A model generated the notes under the pieces. It did no database searches and was not told the origin of the DNA. It saw only the letters and a list, made by a program, of their open reading frames with translations. A program made the position numbers and the translations under genes. This document shows positions 25,668-33,856 of a stretch of DNA of 64,000 nucleotides, piece after piece (position 1 is the stretch's first letter; each line of letters opens with the position of its first letter). The stretch comes from Lacinutrix sp. 5H-3-7-4 (GTDB lineage: Bacteria > Bacteroidota > Bacteroidia > Flavobacteriales > Flavobacteriaceae): the NCBI RefSeq assembly GCF_000211855.2, contig NC_015638.1:124001-188000 (forward strand). The letters are read 5' to 3'.

Positions 25668-27143
25668 TTATTCGGCAACTATATTACTATACTTTGCATT
25701 AATAACAATGGTTTTGGTTGTATCTCCACCATTAGGATTATGTTTTATTGTAGTATTATTTGTACGTTGTTTATTAAACTTAGAGTGATTCCCTTTAAAG
25801 TAGAGGTTGTAATTTATTGCTGTTGGTAATTTTAAAAGTGCATCACTATTTTCTAAAACAATATTTAGGTTACTAAAACTATGCGCTATATTACGTATGT
25901 ACAAATCTCCAAAACTACCGTCTATTATACTATTACCATTTAAGGTTTCTATATCTATATTAGAGGATACTGCATTAAGCACTAAATCTTTAGCTGTTTT
26001 AATTTTAGTTTTATCGGCATAATTTAATTTTAAAGCACCTTCATTTATATTTAAAATTGTAGCATTAGAGTACAATACATTAATGGAAGCATTGCTCCCA
26101 TTAATTGTATTAGCAAATAAATTACCATGCGATACTGTAATATCTGGATTAGTGATTACAGATGCTAGTTTAAGCTCGCCATGTCTAACATTAAGTTTTA
26201 ATTTTGCTTTTTTTGGCATCTTAATTTTTATGGTCTTTATAAGGTCGTAGTTTTTGTTGTCTTTATCAAAAACACCGTTTGCTTTAGAGTTACCAAAGGT
26301 TTCTTCCATTTTAGCTTCAAACGCTTTACCAAATTCTTCTCCCCATTTTTCTAAAGCTGGCGCTACATTTTTTTCAAAGTTTTTACCAAACTCTTCTCCC
26401 CATTTTTCCATTCGCTTTTCAAGTTTTTCTCCAAAACCATCTTCGAAAGCTTTCTCTATATCTTTTCCAAATTGTTCTCCCCAAACTTCCATGCTGCGTT
26501 CAAACTTATCGAAATCTGATTGTTTAATACTTTTTGCCCATTCGCGCATTTCTTCTTCATATTCTTCTCCATATTCTTTTCGGTATTTTTTGCTCCAAGC
26601 GTCTAAATACTTTTCACCTTCTTTTTCGTAACGTTCTAAATCGAAATCTACATTATAGTTACCATCTGGAGACTCAGGAATACGTAATACTTTTAATGAT
26701 TCTGGCAAATTTTTTAACGACTCTAAGTTTCCTAAATTTTCTAATAATGGCTCTAAAGATTCGTTAATTTCTAAAGGTAAATTAGAAATTGCTTTTAAAG
26801 ACTCTTCATCTAAAATCTTAATACTCATATCACTAGACCAAGAACCTGTAGAACCTTTTGTTGTAATTTTTACATTACTTTTTGTGTTATTTATTTCTAA
26901 ATCCCAAGTATTTAATACGGCTTGTAACGCTTCTTTAGATAATTTATCACTTTCAATATAAGCTTCAATTTCTACATAATCTTTATTCCATGTATCTACC
27001 AAGATATTAGTATGACTTGTATTTAAATTTACAGTTACATCTTTATTTACTTTAAAAGATTTGGTTTCTTTTTTTAATTTATTTTGTGCCGTTAAGCTTA
27101 AAGTAGCTAACATACACACAATTAATAGTTTTATAGTTTTCAT
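25668..27143 (-). CDS. Secreted DUF4097-like protein with WGEEFGK repeats
   Basis: A 491-residue envelope protein with a type I signal peptide (IKLLIVCMLATLSLTAQN). The first ~120 residues are beta-rich (VTVNLNTSHTNILVDTW) and the last ~180 form repeating short strands (HGNLFANTING, YSNATILNI, SSNIDIETLNG), as in DUF4097/bactofilin-like beta-helix proteins. Between them lies a highly charged segment (residues ~185-290) with the motif WGEEFGK repeated: WGEQFGKDIEK, WGEEFGKNFEK, WGEEFGKAFEA, plus degenerate copies. This segment probably forms a long helix. It follows an ECF sigma factor and an anti-sigma-like gene on the same strand, so it may be an output or part of the sensing arm. Confidence 0.8.
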   Translation of the reverse strand: MKTIKLLIVCMLATLSLTAQNKLKKETKSFKVNKDVTVNLNTSHTNILVDTWNKDYVEIEAYIESDKLSKEALQAVLNTWDLEINNTKSNVKITTKGSTGSWSSDMSIKILDEESLKAISNLPLEINESLEPLLENLGNLESLKNLPESLKVLRIPESPDGNYNVDFDLERYEKEGEKYLDAWSKKYRKEYGEEYEEEMREWAKSIKQSDFDKFERSMEVWGEQFGKDIEKAFEDGFGEKLEKRMEKWGEEFGKNFEKNVAPALEKWGEEFGKAFEAKMEETFGNSKANGVFDKDNKNYDLIKTIKIKMPKKAKLKLNVRHGELKLASVITNPDITVSHGNLFANTINGSNASINVLYSNATILNINEGALKLNYADKTKIKTAKDLVLNAVSSNIDIETLNGNSIIDGSFGDLYIRNIAHSFSNLNIVLENSDALLKLPTAINYNLYFKGNHSKFNKQRTNNTTIKHNPNGGDTTKTIVINAKYSNIVAE

Positions 27144-27217
27144 TATTTTTTAATTTTTTGGTTGATACCAAAAAGCAGTTTTGGTATAACTATTCGTTTT
27201 TTGATTGATTGTTTTTT

Positions 27218-27781
27218 TTAAATACGTCCAGAAGTTGCTGTATTTAAATCTTTTAATTGTTCCTTTAAACGGTACATTAAGTTTAGTCTTAATTTTAAAT
27301 TACTAATTAAAGCATCTACAGTAAGTTCATCTGGGCCTTGATTTGTTAACTCTATGGTTAAACGCTTATACTCTGCTTTAAGCTCGTCTAATCGTTTTAC
27401 ATAACCATCAAACAATTCTTTATTATCTGGTGTTAATTTTACTTTAGATAATTCTAAATTTATATTAGCCAAATAATAATCTTCAACCTTTTTAAGATCT
27501 GGAGAAATATCGCCTAATGATTTTGTTTCTATAACATCACTTGTATTAGTACCTGCTACTTCAATTTGGTTTTCGGTATTAAAAAACTGGAATGCTCCAA
27601 AAGCTAAACCTAATAATAACACGACACTGGCGGCAATATTAATTATGCTAAATCTAGATTTTTTTTGCACAGGCTTAGTAGCTTCTAACTTTTTAAGAAA
27701 ACGCTCTTCATGTCCTTTAGGCATTTTATCTATAGATAATTTATTATCTGCCTCAAATAAGTTTCTAATATCTTTAGCCAT
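27218..27781 (-). CDS. Putative anti-sigma factor, one membrane segment
   Basis: A 187-residue protein co-transcribed with the sigma factor; the start overlaps the sigma stop by 8 nt (ATGGCTAA). The N-terminal ~45 residues are cytoplasmic and charged (IRNLFEADNKLSIDKMPKGHEE), followed by one membrane helix (INIAASVVLLLGLAFGAFQF, near 47-66) and a C-terminal, probably periplasmic, helical region (VEDYYLANINLELSKVKL, LKAEYKRLTIEL). It lacks the zinc-binding HxxxCxxC motif of ZAS anti-sigma factors, so its role is inferred from topology and position. The operon order sigma, anti-sigma, DUF4097-like protein supports the call. Confidence 0.75.
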   Translation of the reverse strand: MAKDIRNLFEADNKLSIDKMPKGHEERFLKKLEATKPVQKKSRFSIINIAASVVLLLGLAFGAFQFFNTENQIEVAGTNTSDVIETKSLGDISPDLKKVEDYYLANINLELSKVKLTPDNKELFDGYVKRLDELKAEYKRLTIELTNQGPDELTVDALISNLKLRLNLMYRLKEQLKDLNTATSGRI

Positions 27782-28322
27782 AATGTTTTTGTTTTAGTAA
27801 TTCTTGTAATTTTTGTTTTCCTCTGGATAATTGTGTTCGTGAAGCAACTTGTGTTATGTTTAAAATTTCTGAAATTTCCTGATGGTCATAACCTTCAACT
27901 AAAAACAACATTACAACATATCTATACTTATCTGGAAGTTGTTGTATTGCCTTTTTAATTTGCTCCAGTGTTACACTTTCATCTACTAACCATTTGTTGT
28001 TTACAGAAGTATCTACAACTTTAAGGTGCACATCTTCAAGCTCAACTAAACGCTGCTTTTTTAGTTTAAGCGTGTCTATACTTTTATTTACAACAATACG
28101 TTTTAACCAAGCGCCAAAAGTAACATCGCCTTTAAATTGATGTAATTTTGAAAATGCCTTAATAAAAGATTCTTGAACAATATCTTCGGCTTCGGCAGTG
28201 TGGTTAACAAAACGTTTCGCAACACTGTACATACAGTCGCAATACTGGTTATACAAATGCAATTGCGCTTTGCGATTATTTTGTTTACACAATTCAATAG
28301 TATCTAATTGAACGACTTTCAC
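27774..28322 (-). CDS. ECF-type RNA polymerase sigma factor
   Basis: A 182-residue group IV sigma factor. Region 2 includes AEDIVQESFIKAFSKL (core binding and -10 recognition) near residues 42-57 and FGAWLKRIVVNKSIDTL. Region 4 near 125-178 has QQLPDKYRYVVMLFLVEGYD and a helix-turn-helix, HQEISEILNITQVASRTQLSRG. It would direct polymerase to envelope-response promoters. Immediately upstream lies AAC-N16-CGTC, the usual ECF promoter form, so autoregulation is likely. The stop overlaps the putative anti-sigma gene by 8 nt. Confidence 0.93.
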   Translation of the reverse strand: MKVVQLDTIELCKQNNRKAQLHLYNQYCDCMYSVAKRFVNHTAEAEDIVQESFIKAFSKLHQFKGDVTFGAWLKRIVVNKSIDTLKLKKQRLVELEDVHLKVVDTSVNNKWLVDESVTLEQIKKAIQQLPDKYRYVVMLFLVEGYDHQEISEILNITQVASRTQLSRGKQKLQELLKQKHYG

Positions 28323-28359
28323 TTTTTAGTTTTTGGTTGGTAGTTTAATCTATTATAAA

Positions 28360-28382
28360 GACGATACATTTTCTCAAGTGTT
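28360..28382 (-). promoter_or_regulatory. Candidate ECF-dependent promoter (AAC-N16-CGTC)
   Basis: On the minus strand GCAACA is followed after 16 nt by CGTC (AAC at 28382-28380, CGTC at 28363-28360). This spacing matches the general ECF consensus. It lies 38 nt before the sigma gene start, so the sigma factor probably activates its own operon. Confidence 0.68.
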
Positions 28383-28501
28383 GCAAAATTGATTTATTTT
28401 TTTTTCAAAATTCACTATTTTTTAAGAATAAATTAGCGTTGTTTCTTTACTATCATTCAGTTTTTAAAGTATCTTTATCTTTTTAAAATTTACGCAAATC
28501 C

Positions 28502-29047
28502 ATGTTAAAAAGGTTAATAATTTTACTCATTATTGTCGCTATTGGAGTCTTTGGATACTCACATTTTGCCGGCGGTTTATTTAGCAAACCATTAAGTCCT
28601 GAAAAAACTGTTGTTTTTGAAGTTGATGATATTGAGTTGGAAGTTTTTTATAACAGACCATCTAAACGTAATCGTGAAATTTTTGGCGCTTTGGTTCCTT
28701 ACAACAAAGTTTGGCGTACTGGCGCAAATGAAGCGACTACTTTTGAAACCAATACAGCTTTAAAAGTAGGAAATGACTCGTTACCTGCTGGAAAATATAC
28801 ACTTTGGACGATACCTAATGACACTGCATGGAATGTGATGTTTAATTCTAAGCAATATAAATGGGGCGTTGATGAAACCATGAAAGCTATGCGAGATCCT
28901 GCTTTTGATGTAGCCACTTATGTTGCTCCTGTTCAAAAATTAGAAAATCCTGTAGAGCTTTTTACTATTGCTTTCGATAATTCTACAGATAATTTATCCC
29001 TTACAATGGCTTGGGATTACTCTAAAATTGTAGTACCACTTAAATAA
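28502..29047 (+). CDS. DUF2911 family protein, membrane-anchored
   Basis: A 181-residue protein with a single N-terminal membrane helix (LIILLIIVAIGVFGYSHF) and a DUF2911 domain. Landmarks are VEVFYNRPSKRNREIFGALVP in adjoining pieces, WRTGANEATTFE near residue 75, LPAGKYTLWTIP and WGVDET. The family is widespread in Bacteroidota and has no known function. The domain is expected on the outer face of the inner membrane or in the periplasm. The gene diverges from the sigma operon and is not linked to it functionally by anything visible. Confidence 0.88.
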   Translation: MLKRLIILLIIVAIGVFGYSHFAGGLFSKPLSPEKTVVFEVDDIELEVFYNRPSKRNREIFGALVPYNKVWRTGANEATTFETNTALKVGNDSLPAGKYTLWTIPNDTAWNVMFNSKQYKWGVDETMKAMRDPAFDVATYVAPVQKLENPVELFTIAFDNSTDNLSLTMAWDYSKIVVPLK

Positions 29048-29133
29048 GATTTTTTATAATTTTAGACTTAAACCATAAAATAGGTTTAAATTAATAAAGA
29101 CTTTATATATTAGCTTTTAGAGATAATTATACT

Positions 29134-29153
29134 GTTTTCGCTTTCGCGGAAAT
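29134..29153 (+). repeat. Dispersed palindromic repeat, copy 1
   Basis: GTTTTCGCTTTCGCGGAAAT forms a stem of TTTTCGC with GCGGAAA (one G-U pair) around TTTC. The same element with two differences lies inverted at 58463-58482. It is 9 nt before the meaB start, in an otherwise very A+T-rich gap. Confidence 0.7.
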
Positions 29154-29162
29154 TATAAAACT

Positions 29163-30236
29163 ATGACTAAAAAAAAATCGGCATTACAAGAAAACGATGG
29201 TGTTTCTCCTCCAGAAATAACTAACACAGATGCCGTTTCTAAAATTAAAGCACGACGTAAGCAGTTAAAAGACACCAACACTTTAGTATCTAAAATATTA
29301 AAAGGAAATATTACCGCTCTAAGCCAAGCAATTACTTTAGTTGAAAGTAAAAACCCAAAACACTTAGAACAGGCAAATGCAATAATAAAAGCCTGTTTAC
29401 CACATGCAAACCAATCTGTTAGAATTGGTATTACTGGAGTTCCAGGCGTTGGAAAAAGCACCTTTATTGAAGCTTTTGGCACCTATTTAACTACTATAGA
29501 AAAAAAAGTAGCAGTACTTGCTGTAGACCCAAGTAGTTCACTTACAAAAGGAAGTATTTTAGGAGATAAAACCAGAATGGAAGAGTTGGTAAAAAACGAA
29601 AATGCTTTTATTCGTCCATCAGCATCTGGAGAATCTCTAGGTGGCGTAGCCAGAAAAACACGTGAAGCAATTATTTTATGTGAAGCTGCTGGTTTTAATA
29701 CTATTATTATAGAAACTGTTGGTGTAGGGCAAAGTGAAACTGCCGTGCATAGTATGGTAGACTTCTTTTTACTTTTAAAACTAGCTGGTGCCGGAGACGA
29801 ATTACAAGGAATTAAACGTGGTATTATTGAAATGGCAGATATGATTGCTATTAATAAAGCAGATGGCGATAATATTAAAAGTGCAAAATTAGCTAAAGTT
29901 GAATTTAACCGTGCATTACATTTATACCCGCAAAAAACTTCTGCTTGGCAACCAAAAGTCATGACTTGTAGTGCTATAAATAATAAGGGTATTGAAGCCA
30001 TTTACAATGCCATTGTTGAGTATATTGATTTAACTACTAAAAATAATTACTTCAATTCTAAAAGAAACGAACAAAATAAATTTTGGTTACTACAAACTAT
30101 AGAAGAGCAACTAAAAATAGATTTTTTTGAAAACGCACAAATTAAAGATGCTTTGCAAAAACAAATAGCTTTAATTGAAGCTAATAAAACCACGCCATTT
30201 GTAGCTGCAGATTACTTACTAGGATTAAAAAAATAA
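29163..30236 (+). CDS. meaB: Methylmalonyl-CoA mutase-associated GTPase MeaB
   Basis: A G3E P-loop GTPase that gates adenosylcobalamin loading and protects methylmalonyl-CoA mutase. The 357-residue protein has Walker A GVPGVGKST near residue 93, AVDPSSSLTKGSILGDKTRM near 120-140, RPSASGESLGGV, ETVGVGQSE and NKADGDN (base recognition). The N-terminal ~40 residues are charged and likely flexible. It is independent of the adenosyltransferase at 19721 in position but belongs to the same pathway. The next gene overlaps its stop by one base (TAATG). Confidence 0.95.
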   Translation: MTKKKSALQENDGVSPPEITNTDAVSKIKARRKQLKDTNTLVSKILKGNITALSQAITLVESKNPKHLEQANAIIKACLPHANQSVRIGITGVPGVGKSTFIEAFGTYLTTIEKKVAVLAVDPSSSLTKGSILGDKTRMEELVKNENAFIRPSASGESLGGVARKTREAIILCEAAGFNTIIIETVGVGQSETAVHSMVDFFLLLKLAGAGDELQGIKRGIIEMADMIAINKADGDNIKSAKLAKVEFNRALHLYPQKTSAWQPKVMTCSAINNKGIEAIYNAIVEYIDLTTKNNYFNSKRNEQNKFWLLQTIEEQLKIDFFENAQIKDALQKQIALIEANKTTPFVAADYLLGLKK

Positions 30237-30952
30237 TGGACTACCAGTTTACCATAATTGTTCCTATTTATAATGAAGAAGACAATATACTTAGGCTAAA
30301 AAACGCTTTGTCTCACTATATAACTATAGCTTCAAAAAAAACGAAAGTTCTATTTATAAACGATGGCTCTACAGATAAGAGTTTAGATTTAATTACTGCT
30401 ATTTGTAAAGATAAAACTTCTTTTTCTTTTATTTCATTCGACAAAAATTATGGTTTAAGTGCAGCTATAAAAGCAGGATTTGATATTGTAGACACAGCAT
30501 TAGTTGGTTATATGGATAGTGATTTACAAACCTCACCAAACGATTTTAACACCTTATTAAAACATATTGAAGATTACGATTTAGTTACTGGTATGCGAGA
30601 TAATCGCCAAGATAGTGTTACAAAAAAATGGTCGAGTAAAGCGGCAAATAAATTTAGACGCTTATTTACAAATGATGGTATAGATGACACTGGTTGCCCT
30701 TTAAAAGTAATAAAAACAGCATACGCTAAAAATATTCCTATGTTTAAAGGTTTGCACCGGTTTTTGCCAGCTATGGTTTTATTACAAAACGGACGTATAA
30801 AACAAATACCTATTGCTCATTTTTCAAGACTCGCAGGACAATCTAAATTTGGGTTTTGGAATAGATCTATTGGTCCATTTATAGATTGCTTTGTGTTTTT
30901 ATGGATAAAAAAAAGATACATAAATTATACTATTATTAAGCAAAAGCCATGA
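30236..30952 (+). CDS. Family 2 glycosyltransferase, DPM1-like
   Basis: A 238-residue GT-A enzyme. FTIIVPIYNEEDNI is the N-terminal strand, FINDGSTDKSL near residue 38 binds the nucleotide, GYMDSDLQTSP near 94 is the DxD site, and DTGCPLKVIKTAYA and GLHRFLPAM belong to the acceptor region of polyprenyl-phosphate glycosyltransferases. It would make a polyprenyl-phosphate sugar on the inner membrane. It shares one base with the meaB stop and overlaps the next gene by 4 nt (ATGA), so it forms a pair with the LAB_N membrane protein, which may anchor or flip the product. Confidence 0.88.
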   Translation: MDYQFTIIVPIYNEEDNILRLKNALSHYITIASKKTKVLFINDGSTDKSLDLITAICKDKTSFSFISFDKNYGLSAAIKAGFDIVDTALVGYMDSDLQTSPNDFNTLLKHIEDYDLVTGMRDNRQDSVTKKWSSKAANKFRRLFTNDGIDDTGCPLKVIKTAYAKNIPMFKGLHRFLPAMVLLQNGRIKQIPIAHFSRLAGQSKFGFWNRSIGPFIDCFVFLWIKKRYINYTIIKQKP

Positions 30953-31569
30953 GTGACTGGCTTTTATATGGTATTGGCTTTTTAGCACAAGCGCTTTTCT
31001 CTTTAAGATTAATTGTTCAATGGTTACAAAGTGAAAAACAAAAAAAATCTGTTACACCATCTGTATTTTGGATATTTAGTTTAATCGCGTCAATTTTACT
31101 TTGTATTTATGGTTATTACAGAGACGATTTTAGTATCATGCTTGGCCAACTTTTAACCTACTTTATTTATATAAGAAACCTACAGTTACAAAAGGTTTGG
31201 CAAAGTATTTTAGCTTGGGTAAGATTAATTATTTTAAGTATTCCTGTAATAGTTATACTCTACTTTATTACAAGTAATACCATTGCTTTATCAAAGTGGT
31301 TTCAAAATGAAAATATACCACAATGGCTATTAGTTTTAGGTATAGCTTCACAATGTATATTTAGCTTACGCTTTGTTTACCAATGGCTTTTTTCTGAAGT
31401 AAAAAAACAATCTACCTTACCGTTAGGCTTTTGGGTATTGAGTAGCATTGGTGCTTTACTTATTTTAATTTATGCTGTATTTAGAAATGATCCTGTATTA
31501 ATTTTTGCGCATAGCTTTGGCTTAGCGATATATTTTAGAAATATTTATTTTATTACTGCGCGTTCTTAG
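30949..31569 (+). CDS. Membrane protein with two LAB_N repeats
   Basis: A 206-residue membrane protein made of two copies of the lipid-A-disaccharide synthase N-terminal (LAB_N) fold. Copy 1 has FSLRLIVQWLQSEKQKKS and YYRDDFSIMLGQLL; copy 2, from residue ~120, has FSLRFVYQWLFSEVKKQS and VFRNDPVLIFAHSF. Each copy has about three hydrophobic helices. Such proteins accompany polyprenyl-phosphate glycosyltransferases in Bacteroidota and may help lipid-linked sugar handling, but no activity is established. The 3' end overlaps the convergent PAP2 gene by 17 nt. Confidence 0.85.
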   Translation: MSDWLLYGIGFLAQALFSLRLIVQWLQSEKQKKSVTPSVFWIFSLIASILLCIYGYYRDDFSIMLGQLLTYFIYIRNLQLQKVWQSILAWVRLIILSIPVIVILYFITSNTIALSKWFQNENIPQWLLVLGIASQCIFSLRFVYQWLFSEVKKQSTLPLGFWVLSSIGALLILIYAVFRNDPVLIFAHSFGLAIYFRNIYFITARS

Positions 31570-32137
31570 TGTAAATAAAACGCTTTTGTAAATATCTATC
31601 CAGTTTATAAAATGCAAAACCTGAAAGTCCGCCAAAAATAAAACCACTTAAAACATCTAATGGAAAGTGTACACCTATATAAATACGGCTATAACCCATT
31701 AATATTGCCCAAACAATCATGATATAAATAAAGTATTTATAACGCTCCCGAAGTATTAAACCTGTAAATATTGCTACTGCCATCGAGTTACTTGAATGAC
31801 CAGAAAAATAGCCAAATCGTCCACCACAACCTTCTTTTACTATACGCATCATGGTATTAATACTTGGGTCGTGACAAGGCCTAAATCGTGCTACTCCATA
31901 CTTAAATAAGTTTGTAACCTGATCTGTAAATGTTATCATGAACACAACAAGAATTAGTGTTAGAATAAACATTTTACTGTTTAACCTTTTATATAGCAAA
32001 TACAATAAAATGGCGTAAAAAGGAATCCAATGAAACTTGGCTGTGTAAAACATCCAGAAGGCATCCCAGTATACGTTTCCTAAATTGTTTAGGTATAAAA
32101 AAAGTTCTTTATCTAATTCTACTAATTGTTCTAACAT
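31553..32137 (-). CDS. PAP2 family membrane phosphatase
   Basis: A 194-residue membrane protein with five or six hydrophobic segments and all three acid phosphatase blocks: KYGVARFRP near residue 75, YFSGHSSNSMAV near 108, and SRIYIGVHFPLDVLSG near 150. Enzymes of this type dephosphorylate undecaprenyl pyrophosphate, phosphatidylglycerol phosphate or lipid A on the periplasmic side. Lying opposite a polyprenyl glycosyltransferase pair, lipid-carrier recycling is plausible but not proved. Its 3' end overlaps the LAB_N gene. Confidence 0.92.
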   Translation of the reverse strand: MLEQLVELDKELFLYLNNLGNVYWDAFWMFYTAKFHWIPFYAILLYLLYKRLNSKMFILTLILVVFMITFTDQVTNLFKYGVARFRPCHDPSINTMMRIVKEGCGGRFGYFSGHSSNSMAVAIFTGLILRERYKYFIYIMIVWAILMGYSRIYIGVHFPLDVLSGFIFGGLSGFAFYKLDRYLQKRFIYTKNAQ

Positions 32138-32182
32138 TTATTGTTTTTTGGGCATTTTTTTTTACTTAGAGTTTATAAAAAA

Positions 32183-32410
32183 CTACTCGTCGTATCGCTC
32201 TACTTCTCTATCGTAAAAAGCTGTTGCTTCTTTAATTAAGTTTTCGGTTTCCATTTCTAGTTCTTTCTGGTCGTTTTGATCAAATTCTTCTAACCATTCT
32301 ACCTCATCATCTTCTAAGTTAATTATAAACATAGGAAATTCTGTATGAATTACGAAAATAGCGTTAGGAAAATCGGTGTTATCACCTAATATAAATTTTG
32401 GAAGTGTCAT
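32183..32410 (-). CDS. Small acidic protein of unknown function
   Basis: A 75-residue, strongly acidic protein. Residues 1-33 have a strand-like pattern (FPNAIFVIHTEFPMFIINL), and the rest is charged and helical (LEDDEVEWLEEFDQNDQKE, ETENLIKEATAFYDREV). There is no membrane segment or known motif. It follows the MATE gene by 11 nt on the same strand. I regard it as a real gene because of the operon-like spacing and natural codon use, but I cannot assign a role. Confidence 0.7.
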   Translation of the reverse strand: MTLPKFILGDNTDFPNAIFVIHTEFPMFIINLEDDEVEWLEEFDQNDQKELEMETENLIKEATAFYDREVERYDE

Positions 32411-32421
32411 TATAAAATTAG

Positions 32422-33810
32422 TTAGTTACTTTTTAAGTCGTTTGACAAAATTAACTTCTTTGTTAAAAAATTGAATCTTAAATATAATAAAATTGCAGCA
32501 CTCGTTAGTCCTGCTAATAAGCCGCACCAAATACCAAAGCTACCATACATGCTTTCTTTACCAAAAAACCAACTTATTGGAAATCCTATTAACCAATAAG
32601 ATACAAAAGTTATTAGTGTTGGTATTTTTACATCTTGCAAACCACGTAATGCTCCTAAAACCACTACCTGAATACTGTCACTTATTTGAAAAATAGCTGC
32701 TGCTAATAATAATTTAGAAGCTATTGATACTACTTCCATATTATCTTTAAAGTTTACAACATCATCAAAATCTACATATATTCTTGGCAAATAGTCATGA
32801 AAAACAGCAAATATTATTGCAAATCCTGTGGCAAATATTGTACCCAAAAGGAATAAAGAAAAAGCAATACGGCGTAGCTCGAAATATTTTTTTAATCCTT
32901 TTTGGTTTCCTACTCTAATCATTGAAGCCACGCTTAATCCCATAGCAACCATAAAGGTCATTGAACTTAAGTTTAAAGCTATTTGGTTTGCTGCTTGAGG
33001 ATTTTTGCCTAATAAACCACTTAACCAAATAGCAGCAGTAAATATGGCTACTTCAAAAAACATTTGCATGGCACTAGGCGTCCCTAAGTTTACTATTTTT
33101 TTAAGCATCAATGTATCTAAAACAAATAGCTTAATGTTTGTAACAAAATCTTTAGACTTATCTTTTTTCTTTAGTAAATACCATAAATACCAAAGCATTA
33201 CAAATCTGGATACCAAAGTTCCATAAGCTGCACCAACGATACCAAGTTCTGGAAAACCAAATTTTCCAAATATTAAAAGGTAGTTTAAAAGTACATTTAT
33301 TAAGTTTCCTATAATGGTAGCATACATAGGGTATTTTGTCATAGACAAACCATCACTAAATTGTTTAAATGCTTGAAAAATTATAAGTGGAATAAGAGAA
33401 AAAGCAACCAAATCTAAATATGGAATTGCCAACTCTACAACCTCAACTGGTTGTTCCATTAAATACATTAATGGTTTTGCAAAAAATACTAGTAAAAACA
33501 ACAATATACCTAAAACAGTACATAGAAAAATACCGTGTTTTAATGCTGACTTTCCGCCGTTAAAATCTCTAGCAGAATCTGCCTCGGCAACTATTGGTGT
33601 TATGGCTGTACTAAAGCCAATACCTAAAGACATAGCAATAAACATAAAACTATTACCTAAAGATACTGCTGCTAGTTGCGCAGTACCTAATTGGCCTACC
33701 ATAATATTATCTATAAAACTAACAAAGGTATGACCTAGCATTCCTAGCATTACTGGTGCTGCTAGTTGCCAATTGTATTTAAATTCTTTCGTGTAGTTTG
33801 ATAAAACCAT
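32422..33810 (-). CDS. MATE family efflux transporter
   Basis: A 462-residue inner membrane protein with about 12 helices in two homologous halves. The first helix block (WQLAAPVMLGMLGHTFVSFIDNIMVGQLG split over residues 15-45) and GIGFSTAITPIVAEADSA match NorM-type multidrug and toxin extrusion proteins. The matching second-half blocks are NLGTPSAMQMFFEVAIFTAA and VASMIRVGNQKG. It exports cationic drugs or metabolites using Na+ or H+. A run of uncharged loops and the C-terminal YLRFNFLTKKL are usual for the family. Confidence 0.93.
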   Translation of the reverse strand: MVLSNYTKEFKYNWQLAAPVMLGMLGHTFVSFIDNIMVGQLGTAQLAAVSLGNSFMFIAMSLGIGFSTAITPIVAEADSARDFNGGKSALKHGIFLCTVLGILLFLLVFFAKPLMYLMEQPVEVVELAIPYLDLVAFSLIPLIIFQAFKQFSDGLSMTKYPMYATIIGNLINVLLNYLLIFGKFGFPELGIVGAAYGTLVSRFVMLWYLWYLLKKKDKSKDFVTNIKLFVLDTLMLKKIVNLGTPSAMQMFFEVAIFTAAIWLSGLLGKNPQAANQIALNLSSMTFMVAMGLSVASMIRVGNQKGLKKYFELRRIAFSLFLLGTIFATGFAIIFAVFHDYLPRIYVDFDDVVNFKDNMEVVSIASKLLLAAAIFQISDSIQVVVLGALRGLQDVKIPTLITFVSYWLIGFPISWFFGKESMYGSFGIWCGLLAGLTSAAILLYLRFNFLTKKLILSNDLKSN

Positions 33811-33856
33811 TTAGCAAAAGTAATGCTTAGGTTTTGGTTTTCTGCTTTTATTTTAG

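Noticed and set aside
29483-30001. Open frame of 172 codons on the minus strand
   Set aside because: It is opposite the conserved meaB P-loop region and has low-complexity, Ser/Leu-rich composition typical of an antisense shadow.
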